In this document: piece after piece, positions 19,817-27,313 of the stretch
Layout of the letters: each line of letters starts with the position of its first letter
How positions within the stretch are numbered: position 1 is the first letter of the stretch
From: a virus
Direction: 5' to 3' (one strand)
Virus record (IMG/VR): IMGVR_UViG_3300025929_000001
Span: 31,418-95,417 of that record
DNA length: 64,000 bases
Position numbers and translations under genes: made by a program
Notes under the pieces: model-generated
What the model saw: only the letters and a program-made list of their open reading frames with translations
Told to the model about the DNA's origin: nothing
Databases searched by the model: none

Positions 19817-20286
19817 AGAAGCTATTTGTTTTTGTCGCCCTATCCTTGTTGTGTGGTCATCTGTTTGCGGGTGAGCTGCCCGACGCTATTGTCACGCCTG
19901 GGTACACTAACCCGGACGTCACGCAAGAGAATATTGACGAAACGATTTGCGTTTCGGGTTACACCAAGACCATTCGGCCGACGACCAGCTACACCAATGC
20001 ACTCAAGCTCAAGCAGCTAACGGAACTGCCGTACATGTCCACCGAGCCCATGAGCGCATTCGAGGAAGACCATCTGATTAGCTTGCAGCTAGGCGGCAAC
20101 CCGGTCGACGAGCGCAACCTATGGCCACAGCCTTACGGCGGCGAGTGGGGCGCTCGTAAGAAAGATGTGTTGGAAACCAAGCTCAAGCGATTGGTGTGTA
20201 ACGGGGATGTCACGCTTGAAGAAGCCCAGCTTGCAGTCGCGCAAGACTGGATTGCAGCCTATAAAAAGTATGTGGGGAAGAAATGA
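19813..20286 (+). CDS. Exported HNH-like nuclease
   Basis: 157 residues. A clear signal peptide (KK followed by FVFVALSLLCGHLFAG, cleavage after about residue 20) sends it to the periplasm. The mature part has EDHLISLQLGGNPVDERNLWPQ, which matches the catalytic DH...N-x-x-N/L-W-P pattern of small exported HNH-type nucleases found in bacteria and prophages. WGARKKD and a helical C-terminus follow. Its place in the lysis cassette suggests it degrades DNA in the periplasm or outside the cell around lysis. It overlaps both neighbours by ATGA. Confidence 0.7.
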   Translation: MKKLFVFVALSLLCGHLFAGELPDAIVTPGYTNPDVTQENIDETICVSGYTKTIRPTTSYTNALKLKQLTELPYMSTEPMSAFEEDHLISLQLGGNPVDERNLWPQPYGGEWGARKKDVLETKLKRLVCNGDVTLEEAQLAVAQDWIAAYKKYVGKK

Positions 20287-20753
20287 ATAAGATAATTGCA
20301 ATCATCGACCTGTTTCGGAAGGGGAGTCAAGTTGCTAACCCTGAAGTCTGGAAAGACAACACCAACCTCGGCCTTCTGCTTGGCGCACTCATTATGTCTG
20401 TGCTGTCCGCGCTTAAGATTTTCTTTGATATCGATCTTGGCATGGATCTCAATACTGCTAACAGCATCGGTGCAGGCTTCGGATGCCTTATCGCCTTTGT
20501 CGTCAATAACATTAGCTCCAAGCGAGCCGGTGTTTTGCCGTCCAAGAATCCCGAACACCCTATTGCAGTGCCTGACACTCCCGTACCTCACGGAGCCAAT
20601 GAACTTTATTTCGAGCATCCCGAGGAACACCCGAAAGCGATCCCTGAAATTCCAGAGGGATCGGCGGCAGCTCGCGGCGTACCAACTGCCGGGATGCCGC
20701 AAGTCGATGACGCCGCTCTTAAAGCAGCACTTAGAGCTCTCCGAGCTAAGTAA
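20283..20753 (+). CDS. Two-TM holin candidate
   Basis: 156 residues with two hydrophobic helices (about 28-50, LGLLLGALIMSVLSALKIFF; about 58-77, TANSIGAGFGCLIAFVVNN) joined by a short loop. A soluble Pro-rich tail ends in Ala/Leu/Arg. Two closely spaced TM helices next to a signal-less endolysin fit a class II-type holin. The long C-terminal tail is unusual for holins. Confidence 0.6.
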   Translation: MNKIIAIIDLFRKGSQVANPEVWKDNTNLGLLLGALIMSVLSALKIFFDIDLGMDLNTANSIGAGFGCLIAFVVNNISSKRAGVLPSKNPEHPIAVPDTPVPHGANELYFEHPEEHPKAIPEIPEGSAAARGVPTAGMPQVDDAALKAALRALRAK

Positions 20754-20821
20754 TGAACTTAGCCTGGACGTTATAGACGGTATCAGTTTTTCTGTGAAGT
20801 GCCTTTACTAGGAGTCATAAA

Positions 20822-21037
20822 ATGCAATACGTTCTCATTATCCAATCTCTGCTGTCCCTGATCAAAGCAATCGAAGCTTTCATGCCCAATAGCTCGGGCA
20901 AGGAAAAACTCGACGCGGTGTTAGCTGCCTTGGAAGGCCTGTACGGTCAAGTCCCGAACGTGATCCCTGTGATCAACACGTTTGTGGCCACACTGCACGC
21001 CACCGGCATCTTCTCCAAGAAACCTTCAGGTGCCTGA
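20822..21037 (+). CDS. Small amphipathic/membrane protein
   Basis: 71 residues with a hydrophobic N-terminus (YVLIIQSLLSLIKAIEAF) and a second hydrophobic stretch (VPNVIPVINTFVATLHATGIF). The ATG has a strong TAGGAGTC ribosome binding site. It may be a second membrane component of the lysis system. Not recognised. Confidence 0.6.
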   Translation: MQYVLIIQSLLSLIKAIEAFMPNSSGKEKLDAVLAALEGLYGQVPNVIPVINTFVATLHATGIFSKKPSGA

Positions 21038-21456
21038 TGTTTGGTTATGACCTCGACGAGCTAGAAAAGCTATCCAACTGTCTGTTCTTTGCGGTTGCGC
21101 TTTTCTGCCGTCGACTCGTCAAGGGGGAGCGCGGTTATTTCACGATGCGCAAATCGGACTACGGTCGCTTCCCTCACTTCCTCTATGTGCGCGTAGACCC
21201 GCTTGGCAAAGAACGCTTTGTGTCTTTCGTGCCCAACGAACCTATTCCACGAGACTTCCCGCCACCCTTCTTTAAGGGTCATGTACAGTGGGGAGATCCT
21301 AAGCCGACTAAAGGGTGTCAAAGAAATGAGCTACATGACTGTTTGGCTGATTGTATGGAACATGTGGTGGATTCAAATGCACCCTGCAAGCACTACCAGC
21401 AAACACCCTGCCGCAAACGGCAAGCACCCGGCAAGCGCATAAAAATAACCCGCTAG
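21037..21456 (+). CDS. Unknown protein closing the lysis cassette
   Basis: 139 residues starting at an ATG inside the previous stop (TGATG). The first 90 residues are aromatic and basic (YFTMRKSDYGRFPHFLYVRV, then NEPIPRDFPPPFFKG) and look like a compact alpha/beta domain. The tail is Cys/His/Lys-rich and runs into the terminator stem. The last third overlaps another short ORF in a second frame. Function unknown. Confidence 0.55.
   Translation: MFGYDLDELEKLSNCLFFAVALFCRRLVKGERGYFTMRKSDYGRFPHFLYVRVDPLGKERFVSFVPNEPIPRDFPPPFFKGHVQWGDPKPTKGCQRNELHDCLADCMEHVVDSNAPCKHYQQTPCRKRQAPGKRIKITR
21326..21442 (+). CDS. Embedded Trp-rich single-TM mini-protein (candidate)
   Basis: A 38-residue ORF lies in another frame inside the preceding gene. 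It has one membrane helix with five tryptophans (TVWLIVWNMWWIQM) and a short Ser/Thr/Lys tail. AGGGTG lies about 9 nt before the ATG. Embedded membrane genes are common in lysis cassettes, but this may be chance. Confidence 0.35.
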   Translation: MSYMTVWLIVWNMWWIQMHPASTTSKHPAANGKHPASA

Positions 21457-21480
21457 TACCTACCTAGCGGGTTTTATTTT
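21448..21480. terminator. Convergent bidirectional terminator
   Basis: ACCCGCTAG, a 7-nt loop, then CTAGCGGGT is followed by TTTATTTT on the plus strand and preceded by an A-rich run that serves the minus strand. It ends the late plus-strand and the minus-strand transcripts. Confidence 0.9.
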
Positions 21481-21501
21481 AAACAGCTTAAAACGCTTGT
21501 A

Positions 21502-22107
21502 TTAGCTTTGCGTCATCATGTAAGACGTCCAAGGGTGCATTTCATCTGTGCGGTATTCGAAGTCCTCCAAGACCAGCAGCATTTCCCGGAACAGTACCAG
21601 CGCGCCTTCGAACTGGACTAATAGCCCGTTCTCTTGTTGAATCAAGTTATCCAGGATTGCGGTCATTGGGTTGTCGTCTGTTTTAGACGACATGCGGTTG
21701 CGCACATTGGTGATGCGCTCGATCTTAGCGGTGCTAGTAGACTCGCGCGCTTCGAACTGTTTAACCTGCTGTTCCGTCATCTGACGCATGTGCGACAGAA
21801 TGCTAGTGTGGTTAAAGTCAATACGCGGGTCGTTCATAAGCGCATTCAACATCGCTGCAAACTCCTGCATTACCCGGTCACGCAGTGGAGGTTGGTTCTT
21901 TCCAACTTGCCCGGTGCGGTCGTATTCTTCACGCCGCAGCACGTCACCTAAGATGTCGTAAGCTTCTTGCACGCGCTTGAATATAGTACCATCGTCATTA
22001 CCTTTATCCGGATGCCACATCTGCGCAAGGCTGCGGTAAGCCCTTTTAATTTCATCTGCGGTAGAGTCTTTCGCAACTCCGAGGACTTCATACAGGTTCT
22101 TGTTCAT
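21502..22107 (-). CDS. J-domain (DnaJ-like) co-chaperone
   Basis: 201 residues. Residues 4-66 are a complete J domain with LYEVLGVAKDSTADEIKRAYR and the HPD tripeptide (MWHPDKGND) needed to stimulate the DnaK ATPase. The rest is a helical, non-canonical region with no Gly/Phe stretch and no zinc finger. The ATG at 22107 is preferred because AAGGAGTC precedes it. It overlaps the 3' end of the polymerase by 20 nt, so it is coupled to it. I infer that it recruits host DnaK to replication or another phage complex. Confidence 0.9.
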   Translation of the reverse strand: MNKNLYEVLGVAKDSTADEIKRAYRSLAQMWHPDKGNDDGTIFKRVQEAYDILGDVLRREEYDRTGQVGKNQPPLRDRVMQEFAAMLNALMNDPRIDFNHTSILSHMRQMTEQQVKQFEARESTSTAKIERITNVRNRMSSKTDDNPMTAILDNLIQQENGLLVQFEGALVLFREMLLVLEDFEYRTDEMHPWTSYMMTQS

Positions 22108-24295
22108 CTTGTGACTCCTTAGGTGTATGGCCAATATTAGCCAAGATGTTATACGTTTCCGTGATGTACCATTGATAATCAATATCCGTCGGGAACTCAT
22201 CGGGCAAGTCCATCAACGGTTGTGCCCCTTCACTACGAGGCACTTTATTTCCAGTCTTTGCTGCAATAATCTCACCTTCCGCATTCGTGCCGTAATACCA
22301 ACGAATGATAGTTCCAAGGTACTGACCCTTACCGGCGCTCTGACACGCAACCGCATAAGCATCGCGCAAGCTGCGAGCTTCCCATTCTGCTTCACCGGGG
22401 AAGCGCCACAACAGTTCGTCTTGCGGGAAAGCGCCTTTAGCTTTAACCGCTTCGATCATTTGCGACTCGGTAGCGTTAGGGTTGAAACTGTCTTTCGCAA
22501 GCTTGACCGCGCCACCGTTTACCCGACGCATTGTGGTGAACTGCGTTATGTCGCGCACTTGCGGAATAAAGTCTTCCGGCTTGGTACCATGCTCGATGTA
22601 AGCCTTCAGCGCTTCAATGCAAACTTCGTTCACCGCATTTTTCTTAGGCGCTGTCTCTGCGTACAGACCCTTCGTTTTAAACAATTTGCCCTTTTGCGGA
22701 GTCTCATAGACGGCGATATAATTGTTAATATCTTTGGAGTAAGTAGCGCGGTACCGTGTTTCTTCAGTACCAAGGCCAGTTTCCTGCTCCCATTGGGTGA
22801 CGATCTGATGGAAAATATGCTCCAAACTCCGTTTGCACTTAACCACGATACCGTCGGTGTTGACCGATGTAACTTCGATGCCTGCAAGTTCAAACCTTTC
22901 TGCCAGCATTAAAATAGACAGCTGGCCTGTCAGTGTAACCTGGATCAGCAGGTTAGGTGCATACAGGATAGACCATTTACTTCCAAGCTTACCGAACGAT
23001 CCGTTAACCACAATCTTAAGCACTTCGGCCATAATCTTGTCGTCATTCTTCTTAGCTGCAACACGCTCTTGCAGGATGTTGTAATACACTTGCAAAAATG
23101 CCGAACCTAAGTTCTCCGGTACCAGGCCAGCGTTCACAATCAGGTACGGGTAGTAGGACGTAACGTCAGTATCGACAACCACATACTCGTCGTCTGAAAC
23201 GTGTGCAATGCTCTTTTCTTTACTGTGCAATCCACCGATACCCATTTGGTAAGTGCTCTTGTTCATGGTAATAGCCATGTTCGCGAGCTCGGGTGGAATA
23301 ATAACTGCGCCGTCCATGTCGTCAACAAAGAACGTTGCATTGCGTACCGTGTCCAGCACCCAATTCATTAGCGGTGTGGAGTACTTAATGTACGCTGGAA
23401 CCTGATACTTAAAGTTGGTACCGTTCGGAAGCTCTAAACGTTTGAGATGCTTCCTGCCGCTAATGCGCCGGACTTCGCTTGCAATGATCGCTTCCGCCAT
23501 TTGCGCATCGGAGTGGCTGCGCAAGTCCAAACCGTACTTATCACCCTGCGATGCGCGAATGTCAATAAGCTTTTTGACGTTGCGGTATAGCAGTCCGGTA
23601 TTGTCCAAGTCGTTAATACAATAACGACGCGTAATTGCAATCTGATTCTCAGTAAGGAACGAACCGGGTTTGAATGGTAAGTCCTGCATGCGCTTTGCGT
23701 GCAGACGTCCAGCAACCACTTTCAAGCCGGGCCCGAGCGCGGTAAGCTCAATAAGGTCGACTTGGTTGATCTGTAACGGCTTGGTCTTATATTTCTTGTA
23801 GACTTCTTGCGCTTGCAGTTGAAATTCAATGATCATCTGCGTAGCGTCCCACAAATCTTCTGTACCGTAACCAGCCAGAGCTAGTGTGGTAACTGGAAAG
23901 TCATACTTGCGGCCGTTAAAGTTAATGATGCAGAAGTGGTGCAGAATCCAATTCAGCTTTGCAATCTCTTCATCCCAAAGGCGGTCATGGAAATCGTTGT
24001 CGAATTCAAGGTAAACGACCTTACCCGTATCTACACCCTTAAAAGCAAACAAGCAGTAGTTCGGGTAGCACTCTATATCGAATAACAACGGTTCAAAATT
24101 GTGCGCAGCTTGAACCAATTCCTCATCTGTATAAAGGTCAGGCTTAAAATTTATAGCCTCCTCCAAACCAGGCAAATAATCAGGCTCTAGCCAAAACGGT
24201 TCAGGTGGCAGCCGCTTGACCTTTTCCTTCTTTTCTTTTTTAATCTTGGACAGATCTTCCCAGAACAATCCAATGCTGTCGACACGCTTACCCAT
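22088..24295 (-). CDS. Family B DNA polymerase
   Basis: A 735-residue replicative polymerase. An exonuclease motif (FDIECYPN, about residue 73) begins a 3'-5' proofreading domain. Motif A is DVTSYYP (about 378), motif B KIVVNGSFGKLGS (about 435) and motif C VNTDGI (about 480). Motif C has Asn in place of the first Asp of the usual DTD, with the second Asp kept. That variant occurs in some phage polymerases of this size. It is the central replication enzyme and is followed by the overlapping J-domain gene. Confidence 0.92.
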   Translation of the reverse strand: MGKRVDSIGLFWEDLSKIKKEKKEKVKRLPPEPFWLEPDYLPGLEEAINFKPDLYTDEELVQAAHNFEPLLFDIECYPNYCLFAFKGVDTGKVVYLEFDNDFHDRLWDEEIAKLNWILHHFCIINFNGRKYDFPVTTLALAGYGTEDLWDATQMIIEFQLQAQEVYKKYKTKPLQINQVDLIELTALGPGLKVVAGRLHAKRMQDLPFKPGSFLTENQIAITRRYCINDLDNTGLLYRNVKKLIDIRASQGDKYGLDLRSHSDAQMAEAIIASEVRRISGRKHLKRLELPNGTNFKYQVPAYIKYSTPLMNWVLDTVRNATFFVDDMDGAVIIPPELANMAITMNKSTYQMGIGGLHSKEKSIAHVSDDEYVVVDTDVTSYYPYLIVNAGLVPENLGSAFLQVYYNILQERVAAKKNDDKIMAEVLKIVVNGSFGKLGSKWSILYAPNLLIQVTLTGQLSILMLAERFELAGIEVTSVNTDGIVVKCKRSLEHIFHQIVTQWEQETGLGTEETRYRATYSKDINNYIAVYETPQKGKLFKTKGLYAETAPKKNAVNEVCIEALKAYIEHGTKPEDFIPQVRDITQFTTMRRVNGGAVKLAKDSFNPNATESQMIEAVKAKGAFPQDELLWRFPGEAEWEARSLRDAYAVACQSAGKGQYLGTIIRWYYGTNAEGEIIAAKTGNKVPRSEGAQPLMDLPDEFPTDIDYQWYITETYNILANIGHTPKESQDEQEPV

Positions 24296-24311
24296 GGATT
24301 AGTTCCTGATA

Positions 24312-24608
24312 TTATTCTGCGGTTACTTCACGCGAGAATGGCGCAAGTACCAAATTAGTCGCTTTTACAAGCTCGGTCATTGTCTCGTAACTGTCTACGG
24401 TCATAGCGGCATAGAATGTGCCGTCAGCTCTGTAGTGATAACCATACGCAGTCCAACGATAACAATCAATTAATCGGTTGGTACGGTATGCACCCGTAGC
24501 CGGATAGATGTGTTCGGGCAACCAAGTTAATTTTACTCCCGCAGCGTTAAGCGGAAAGCTCTTTTGCAGAAGCTTAGCGAGCCTTTGTCTGGTGCGCCCG
24601 ATTGTCAT
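24312..24608 (-). CDS. Unknown small basic protein
   Basis: 98 residues with a basic N-terminus (TRQRLAKLLQK) and an aromatic middle (CYRWTAYGYHYRADGTFYAAM). It sits directly upstream of the polymerase and overlaps the preceding stop by 4 nt. No family recognised. Confidence 0.6.
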   Translation of the reverse strand: MTIGRTRQRLAKLLQKSFPLNAAGVKLTWLPEHIYPATGAYRTNRLIDCYRWTAYGYHYRADGTFYAAMTVDSYETMTELVKATNLVLAPFSREVTAE

Positions 24609-24988
24609 TTCTTCAACTCCGGTAGGTGCAAGTATTTGACCGGGTACACGTCAATGCCGCGTGCTCGCGCTTGGTCGCACATGTTTCTAGTCCCGCTACC
24701 GCCTGGGAATGCAATAATCAGGTCGGGTAAACCCCAATCAAGCATCCACATATTGCGAACAGGTCCAGCGTTGTTGCCGTAGTACTGCCAGTTAGCTGGC
24801 ATCTTGATGATGGGCACACCACGTTCCGCAGCCCAAGCTATGGCCATGCGGTCTGCACCTTTTGCATCACCGCTAATAACGCAGAACTGGTTGGAGAAGT
24901 AGGGCTCGCACTGAGACATTGTGTGGTTAAACAATTCCAGATGTGCGAAGTCCCTACCGCCGCAGACAAGTATTCGTTTTTTATTCAT
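24605..24988 (-). CDS. SLOG-fold protein, DUF2493 (YspA-like)
   Basis: 127 residues of a Rossmann-like SLOG domain: ILVCGGRDF at the N-terminus, VISGDAKGADRMAIAWA, then IIAFPGGSGTRNMCDQAR. These are the nucleotide-ligand binding loops of the DUF2493/YpsA-related group. Such proteins bind nucleotides or NAD-type ligands; the phage role is unknown. I start it at 24988, where ATG overlaps the upstream stop (ATGA), rather than at the in-frame GTG at 25003. Confidence 0.85.
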   Translation of the reverse strand: MNKKRILVCGGRDFAHLELFNHTMSQCEPYFSNQFCVISGDAKGADRMAIAWAAERGVPIIKMPANWQYYGNNAGPVRNMWMLDWGLPDLIIAFPGGSGTRNMCDQARARGIDVYPVKYLHLPELKK

Positions 24989-25167
24989 CAGTCTTGGTAG
25001 CACGTTTGAGGCGCACGCGCCAGATCGAAGGCGGCTCGCGTGTAGCCGACGATGTCGAACTCAATATGCTTATTTTCTGCATCCTTGTCAGCAGGTACAA
25101 ACTTGACAAATTGCATTTTAAGCGTCGTGATTTCATCCAGGGTTAGGTCGCGTACCATCTTCATCAT
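24988..25167 (-). CDS. Small unknown protein
   Basis: 59 residues beginning MMKMVRDLTLDEITTLKMQFV. GGGAGTC precedes the double ATG and decides the start. The stop overlaps the SLOG gene (ATGA). No family recognised. Confidence 0.55.
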   Translation of the reverse strand: MMKMVRDLTLDEITTLKMQFVKFVPADKDAENKHIEFDIVGYTRAAFDLARAPQTCYQD

Positions 25168-25336
25168 AAGACTCCCAATTGAGTGGACCAAAGCCGTTAG
25201 TCCCTACATAGCGGCCACGTTGCCCATTATAACTGAACTCTAGGGTTGATGCGCTAGCTAAATATAGGGTCTGATCGTGCATCGGACCCCCATTACAGGT
25301 GAAAGATCGTTTAGCTTGTGTCTTAGACCTTGCCAT
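25133..25336 (-). CDS. Small unknown protein
   Basis: 67 residues starting MARSKTQAKR. The C-terminal half (TLYLASASTLEFSYNGQRGRYVG) looks like a small beta barrel. A GGAG about 9 nt upstream supports the ATG. It overlaps both neighbours. Confidence 0.5.
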   Translation of the reverse strand: MARSKTQAKRSFTCNGGPMHDQTLYLASASTLEFSYNGQRGRYVGTNGFGPLNWESYDEDGTRPNPG

Positions 25337-25523
25337 GGAATATAGTCTCCGCATTAGACCGCTTACCAGCATTGAAGCCTTTCTCGTAAGCACAAGTGTA
25401 GACTGCCGACATGAGCGCAATGATTAGCACAATGATGACTGCTAAAGGAAAGAATGGGAAGATTGGAGCGTCTATGTCGCCTGTGACGTCCTGGGCGTAA
25501 GGTCTGTCAATATACTTAGTCAT
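25323..25523 (-). CDS. Single-TM small protein
   Basis: 66 residues with one transmembrane helix (FFPLAVIIVLIIALMSAVYT), a short N-terminal tail and a basic C-terminal end. The ATG overlaps the stop of the clamp-like gene (ATGA). Function unknown. Confidence 0.6.
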   Translation of the reverse strand: MTKYIDRPYAQDVTGDIDAPIFPFFPLAVIIVLIIALMSAVYTCAYEKGFNAGKRSNAETIFHGKV

Positions 25524-26479
25524 CGTTTCATTCCGATAATGGCACCGCGTAACCTTGCGCTTTGAAACTGGCAAGGGCCTGGGTACTTAGACCAGTCGAT
25601 AGTTTGCACTGTGTCCTTGAGCAGCTCGAGCATCTTGACGTTGTAGCAGCCGGTGTACGGCATATCAAGGTCGAAGCTAGCGCCTTCGTTTTCTTCCTTA
25701 TGTGTGGCCATACGACCGTCAATAAAGAACACCGACCCCATTTGGTCGACAAAAGGTTTGATAACTTCGATACCCGCAAATATAGCAGGGTTGATAGGCT
25801 TTTGCTCGGACGGTTGGTCAAGGATGCGGCTAATGTCCGGCCAGCTTGACGCGTCAAACAGTTGTGTGCGCAGCCAGCGATCTTCGCTGTAGTGAAAGGT
25901 AACGCTATGCTCAGTCACTTGCGCAAAGATAGGCGGTTCATTGATGCGCAACATTTCCTTTACAGCTTCACGCGGGATGTTGACCACACATGGGAAGCTG
26001 AAGCCAACCCAATACTGGACGAGCGTGACGTTGTTAGTCGCGAGCAAGCAGTCCTTTTCGAACAGTACACCGTTGGCCCAACGTCGCGATGCGTCGTCAC
26101 CAATGAACGGCGCGACTTCCTTTAACCCTGTGAGCAGTGCTGCGCCGTCAAAGTGCACAATCTCGCCTTCCGGGGTAGCGTGCGGGGTTTCTTCTTGTAC
26201 GCAATCGACGAAGGCTTTGAATGCACCCGACTTAACGCTGAGTCTCCCTGCCGGGGTAAGTGCAAGCTGGACGGTATCGTCGCAGTTGCTAATCGCTTTG
26301 ATAAGTGTGTCAGCGCGGGGTTTGCAGCTGATGTTAAAAGGGATCGGACTGGACAGTGCGAGCGTGCCGTTGAAGCCGCGCACATGTCCATTCTCGATAA
26401 CAAAGTGCTTGAGGCTCGGTACAAAGTCTTTCTTTGCAATGGAACCCTGGCAAAACTTCAATGCGTTAATTATGGACAT
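25520..26479 (-). CDS. Sliding-clamp-like (DnaN-fold) protein
   Basis: 319 residues, near the length of short phage clamps. It shows the pattern of repeated alpha/beta clamp subdomains: VIENGHVRGFNGTLALSSPI, RLSVKSGAFKAFVDCV, then VFFIDGRMATHKEE and a C-terminal Leu/Arg-rich strand. Beta clamps encircle DNA and hold the polymerase. Proximity to the family B polymerase supports the call, but no single diagnostic motif is visible, so this is structural inference. It overlaps the next gene by ATGA. Confidence 0.6.
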   Translation of the reverse strand: MSIINALKFCQGSIAKKDFVPSLKHFVIENGHVRGFNGTLALSSPIPFNISCKPRADTLIKAISNCDDTVQLALTPAGRLSVKSGAFKAFVDCVQEETPHATPEGEIVHFDGAALLTGLKEVAPFIGDDASRRWANGVLFEKDCLLATNNVTLVQYWVGFSFPCVVNIPREAVKEMLRINEPPIFAQVTEHSVTFHYSEDRWLRTQLFDASSWPDISRILDQPSEQKPINPAIFAGIEVIKPFVDQMGSVFFIDGRMATHKEENEGASFDLDMPYTGCYNVKMLELLKDTVQTIDWSKYPGPCQFQSARLRGAIIGMKR

Positions 26480-26756
26480 GTATGCTCCCGTAATCCATCA
26501 TATTGATTAATTTGTCGTCAACTTCGCCACGGCTTTTGAGTTGCAAGGTTTCGGAGTCGCCATGGCAACCTTCTTCTATAGCGGTCGATGAAATAAAGCC
26601 CGCGCTAACCGGACGCACTAATGCGCCTCGGTATTGCTGACGCAGTGCACGATCAAAGCCAAACGCCATGGTTGAATGTACGCACACTTCAGGGAACACG
26701 AAGGGGAGTTCTATATTTAACTCGCCTAGTCTAACTGACATAACAACGTATTTCAT
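26466..26756 (-). CDS. Unknown small protein
   Basis: 96 residues beginning MKYVVMSVRLGELNIELPFV. AGGAGTC precedes this ATG and argues against a longer in-frame start. Beta-rich N-terminus, with an FGFDRALRQQYRG segment. Overlaps the clamp-like gene by 14 nt. Not recognised. Confidence 0.6.
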   Translation of the reverse strand: MKYVVMSVRLGELNIELPFVFPEVCVHSTMAFGFDRALRQQYRGALVRPVSAGFISSTAIEEGCHGDSETLQLKSRGEVDDKLINMMDYGSIHVHN

Positions 26757-26773
26757 CTTGACTCCTCGCGGTA

Positions 26774-26989
26774 TTATTTTATCGTTAGGATGACAGGTGG
26801 TTGGACTGAGTTCCATACCGGGTAAAACACTTCTTCGCCTTCTTTAAGATCAGGCTCTGCGCGATTGTGTCGGTAGGCTTCTCGTGAGCTTATGCGAGCT
26901 ATTTCAATGTAATAGAACGCCATCTGATATTTGCGTTGCTCGAGATTACCGTCCACCAGAACATCCATTGTGCCATCAGCGTGTATCAT
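26774..26989 (-). CDS. Unknown small protein
   Basis: 71 residues (MIHADGTMDVLVDGN...), mixed alpha/beta with KEGEEVFYPVWNS near the end. The ATG overlaps the upstream stop by 1 nt (TAATG). Not recognised. Confidence 0.55.
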   Translation of the reverse strand: MIHADGTMDVLVDGNLEQRKYQMAFYYIEIARISSREAYRHNRAEPDLKEGEEVFYPVWNSVQPPVILTIK

Positions 26990-27219
26990 TAATCCCTCAT
27001 CAGTTTAAAAGGTACACCAAAGATTGTTTCTTCACCTCTAGCGTTTATGCTAAAGGCAATGCGTGCGTCTTTCTCGCACTTGATATTGTAATAGTCCTGC
27101 GGGCTAGCAACGAACGCATCTATCACATTACCTTCAGCGACAGATTTGTAGTACGCAAGACGCATACCCATGAGGGAAGTCGCTTGCACAAGGTTCTGTT
27201 GAACGGTCGCGTTTGTCAT
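26989..27219 (-). CDS. Unknown small protein
   Basis: 76 residues, a helical N-terminus followed by a Lys/Asp-rich beta region. It is the first gene after the gap behind dpdA and has a candidate -10 about 50 nt upstream. Not recognised. Confidence 0.55.
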   Translation of the reverse strand: MTNATVQQNLVQATSLMGMRLAYYKSVAEGNVIDAFVASPQDYYNIKCEKDARIAFSINARGEETIFGVPFKLMRD

Positions 27220-27266
27220 TTTTAGTATTCCCTGTAAAAGTTGAATTAGCTGCTGTAAAGCAAAAC

Positions 27267-27272
27267 ATTATA
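27267..27272 (-). promoter_or_regulatory. Candidate -10 (TATAAT)
   Basis: A consensus TATAAT on the minus strand lies in the gap between dpdA and the gene ending at 26989. No good -35 is visible, so it would need an activator or is weak. Confidence 0.35.
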
Positions 27273-27313
27273 CAGGGAAACATTTTAATCGCTCGCGAAT
27301 TTTGAGTGTCTTT

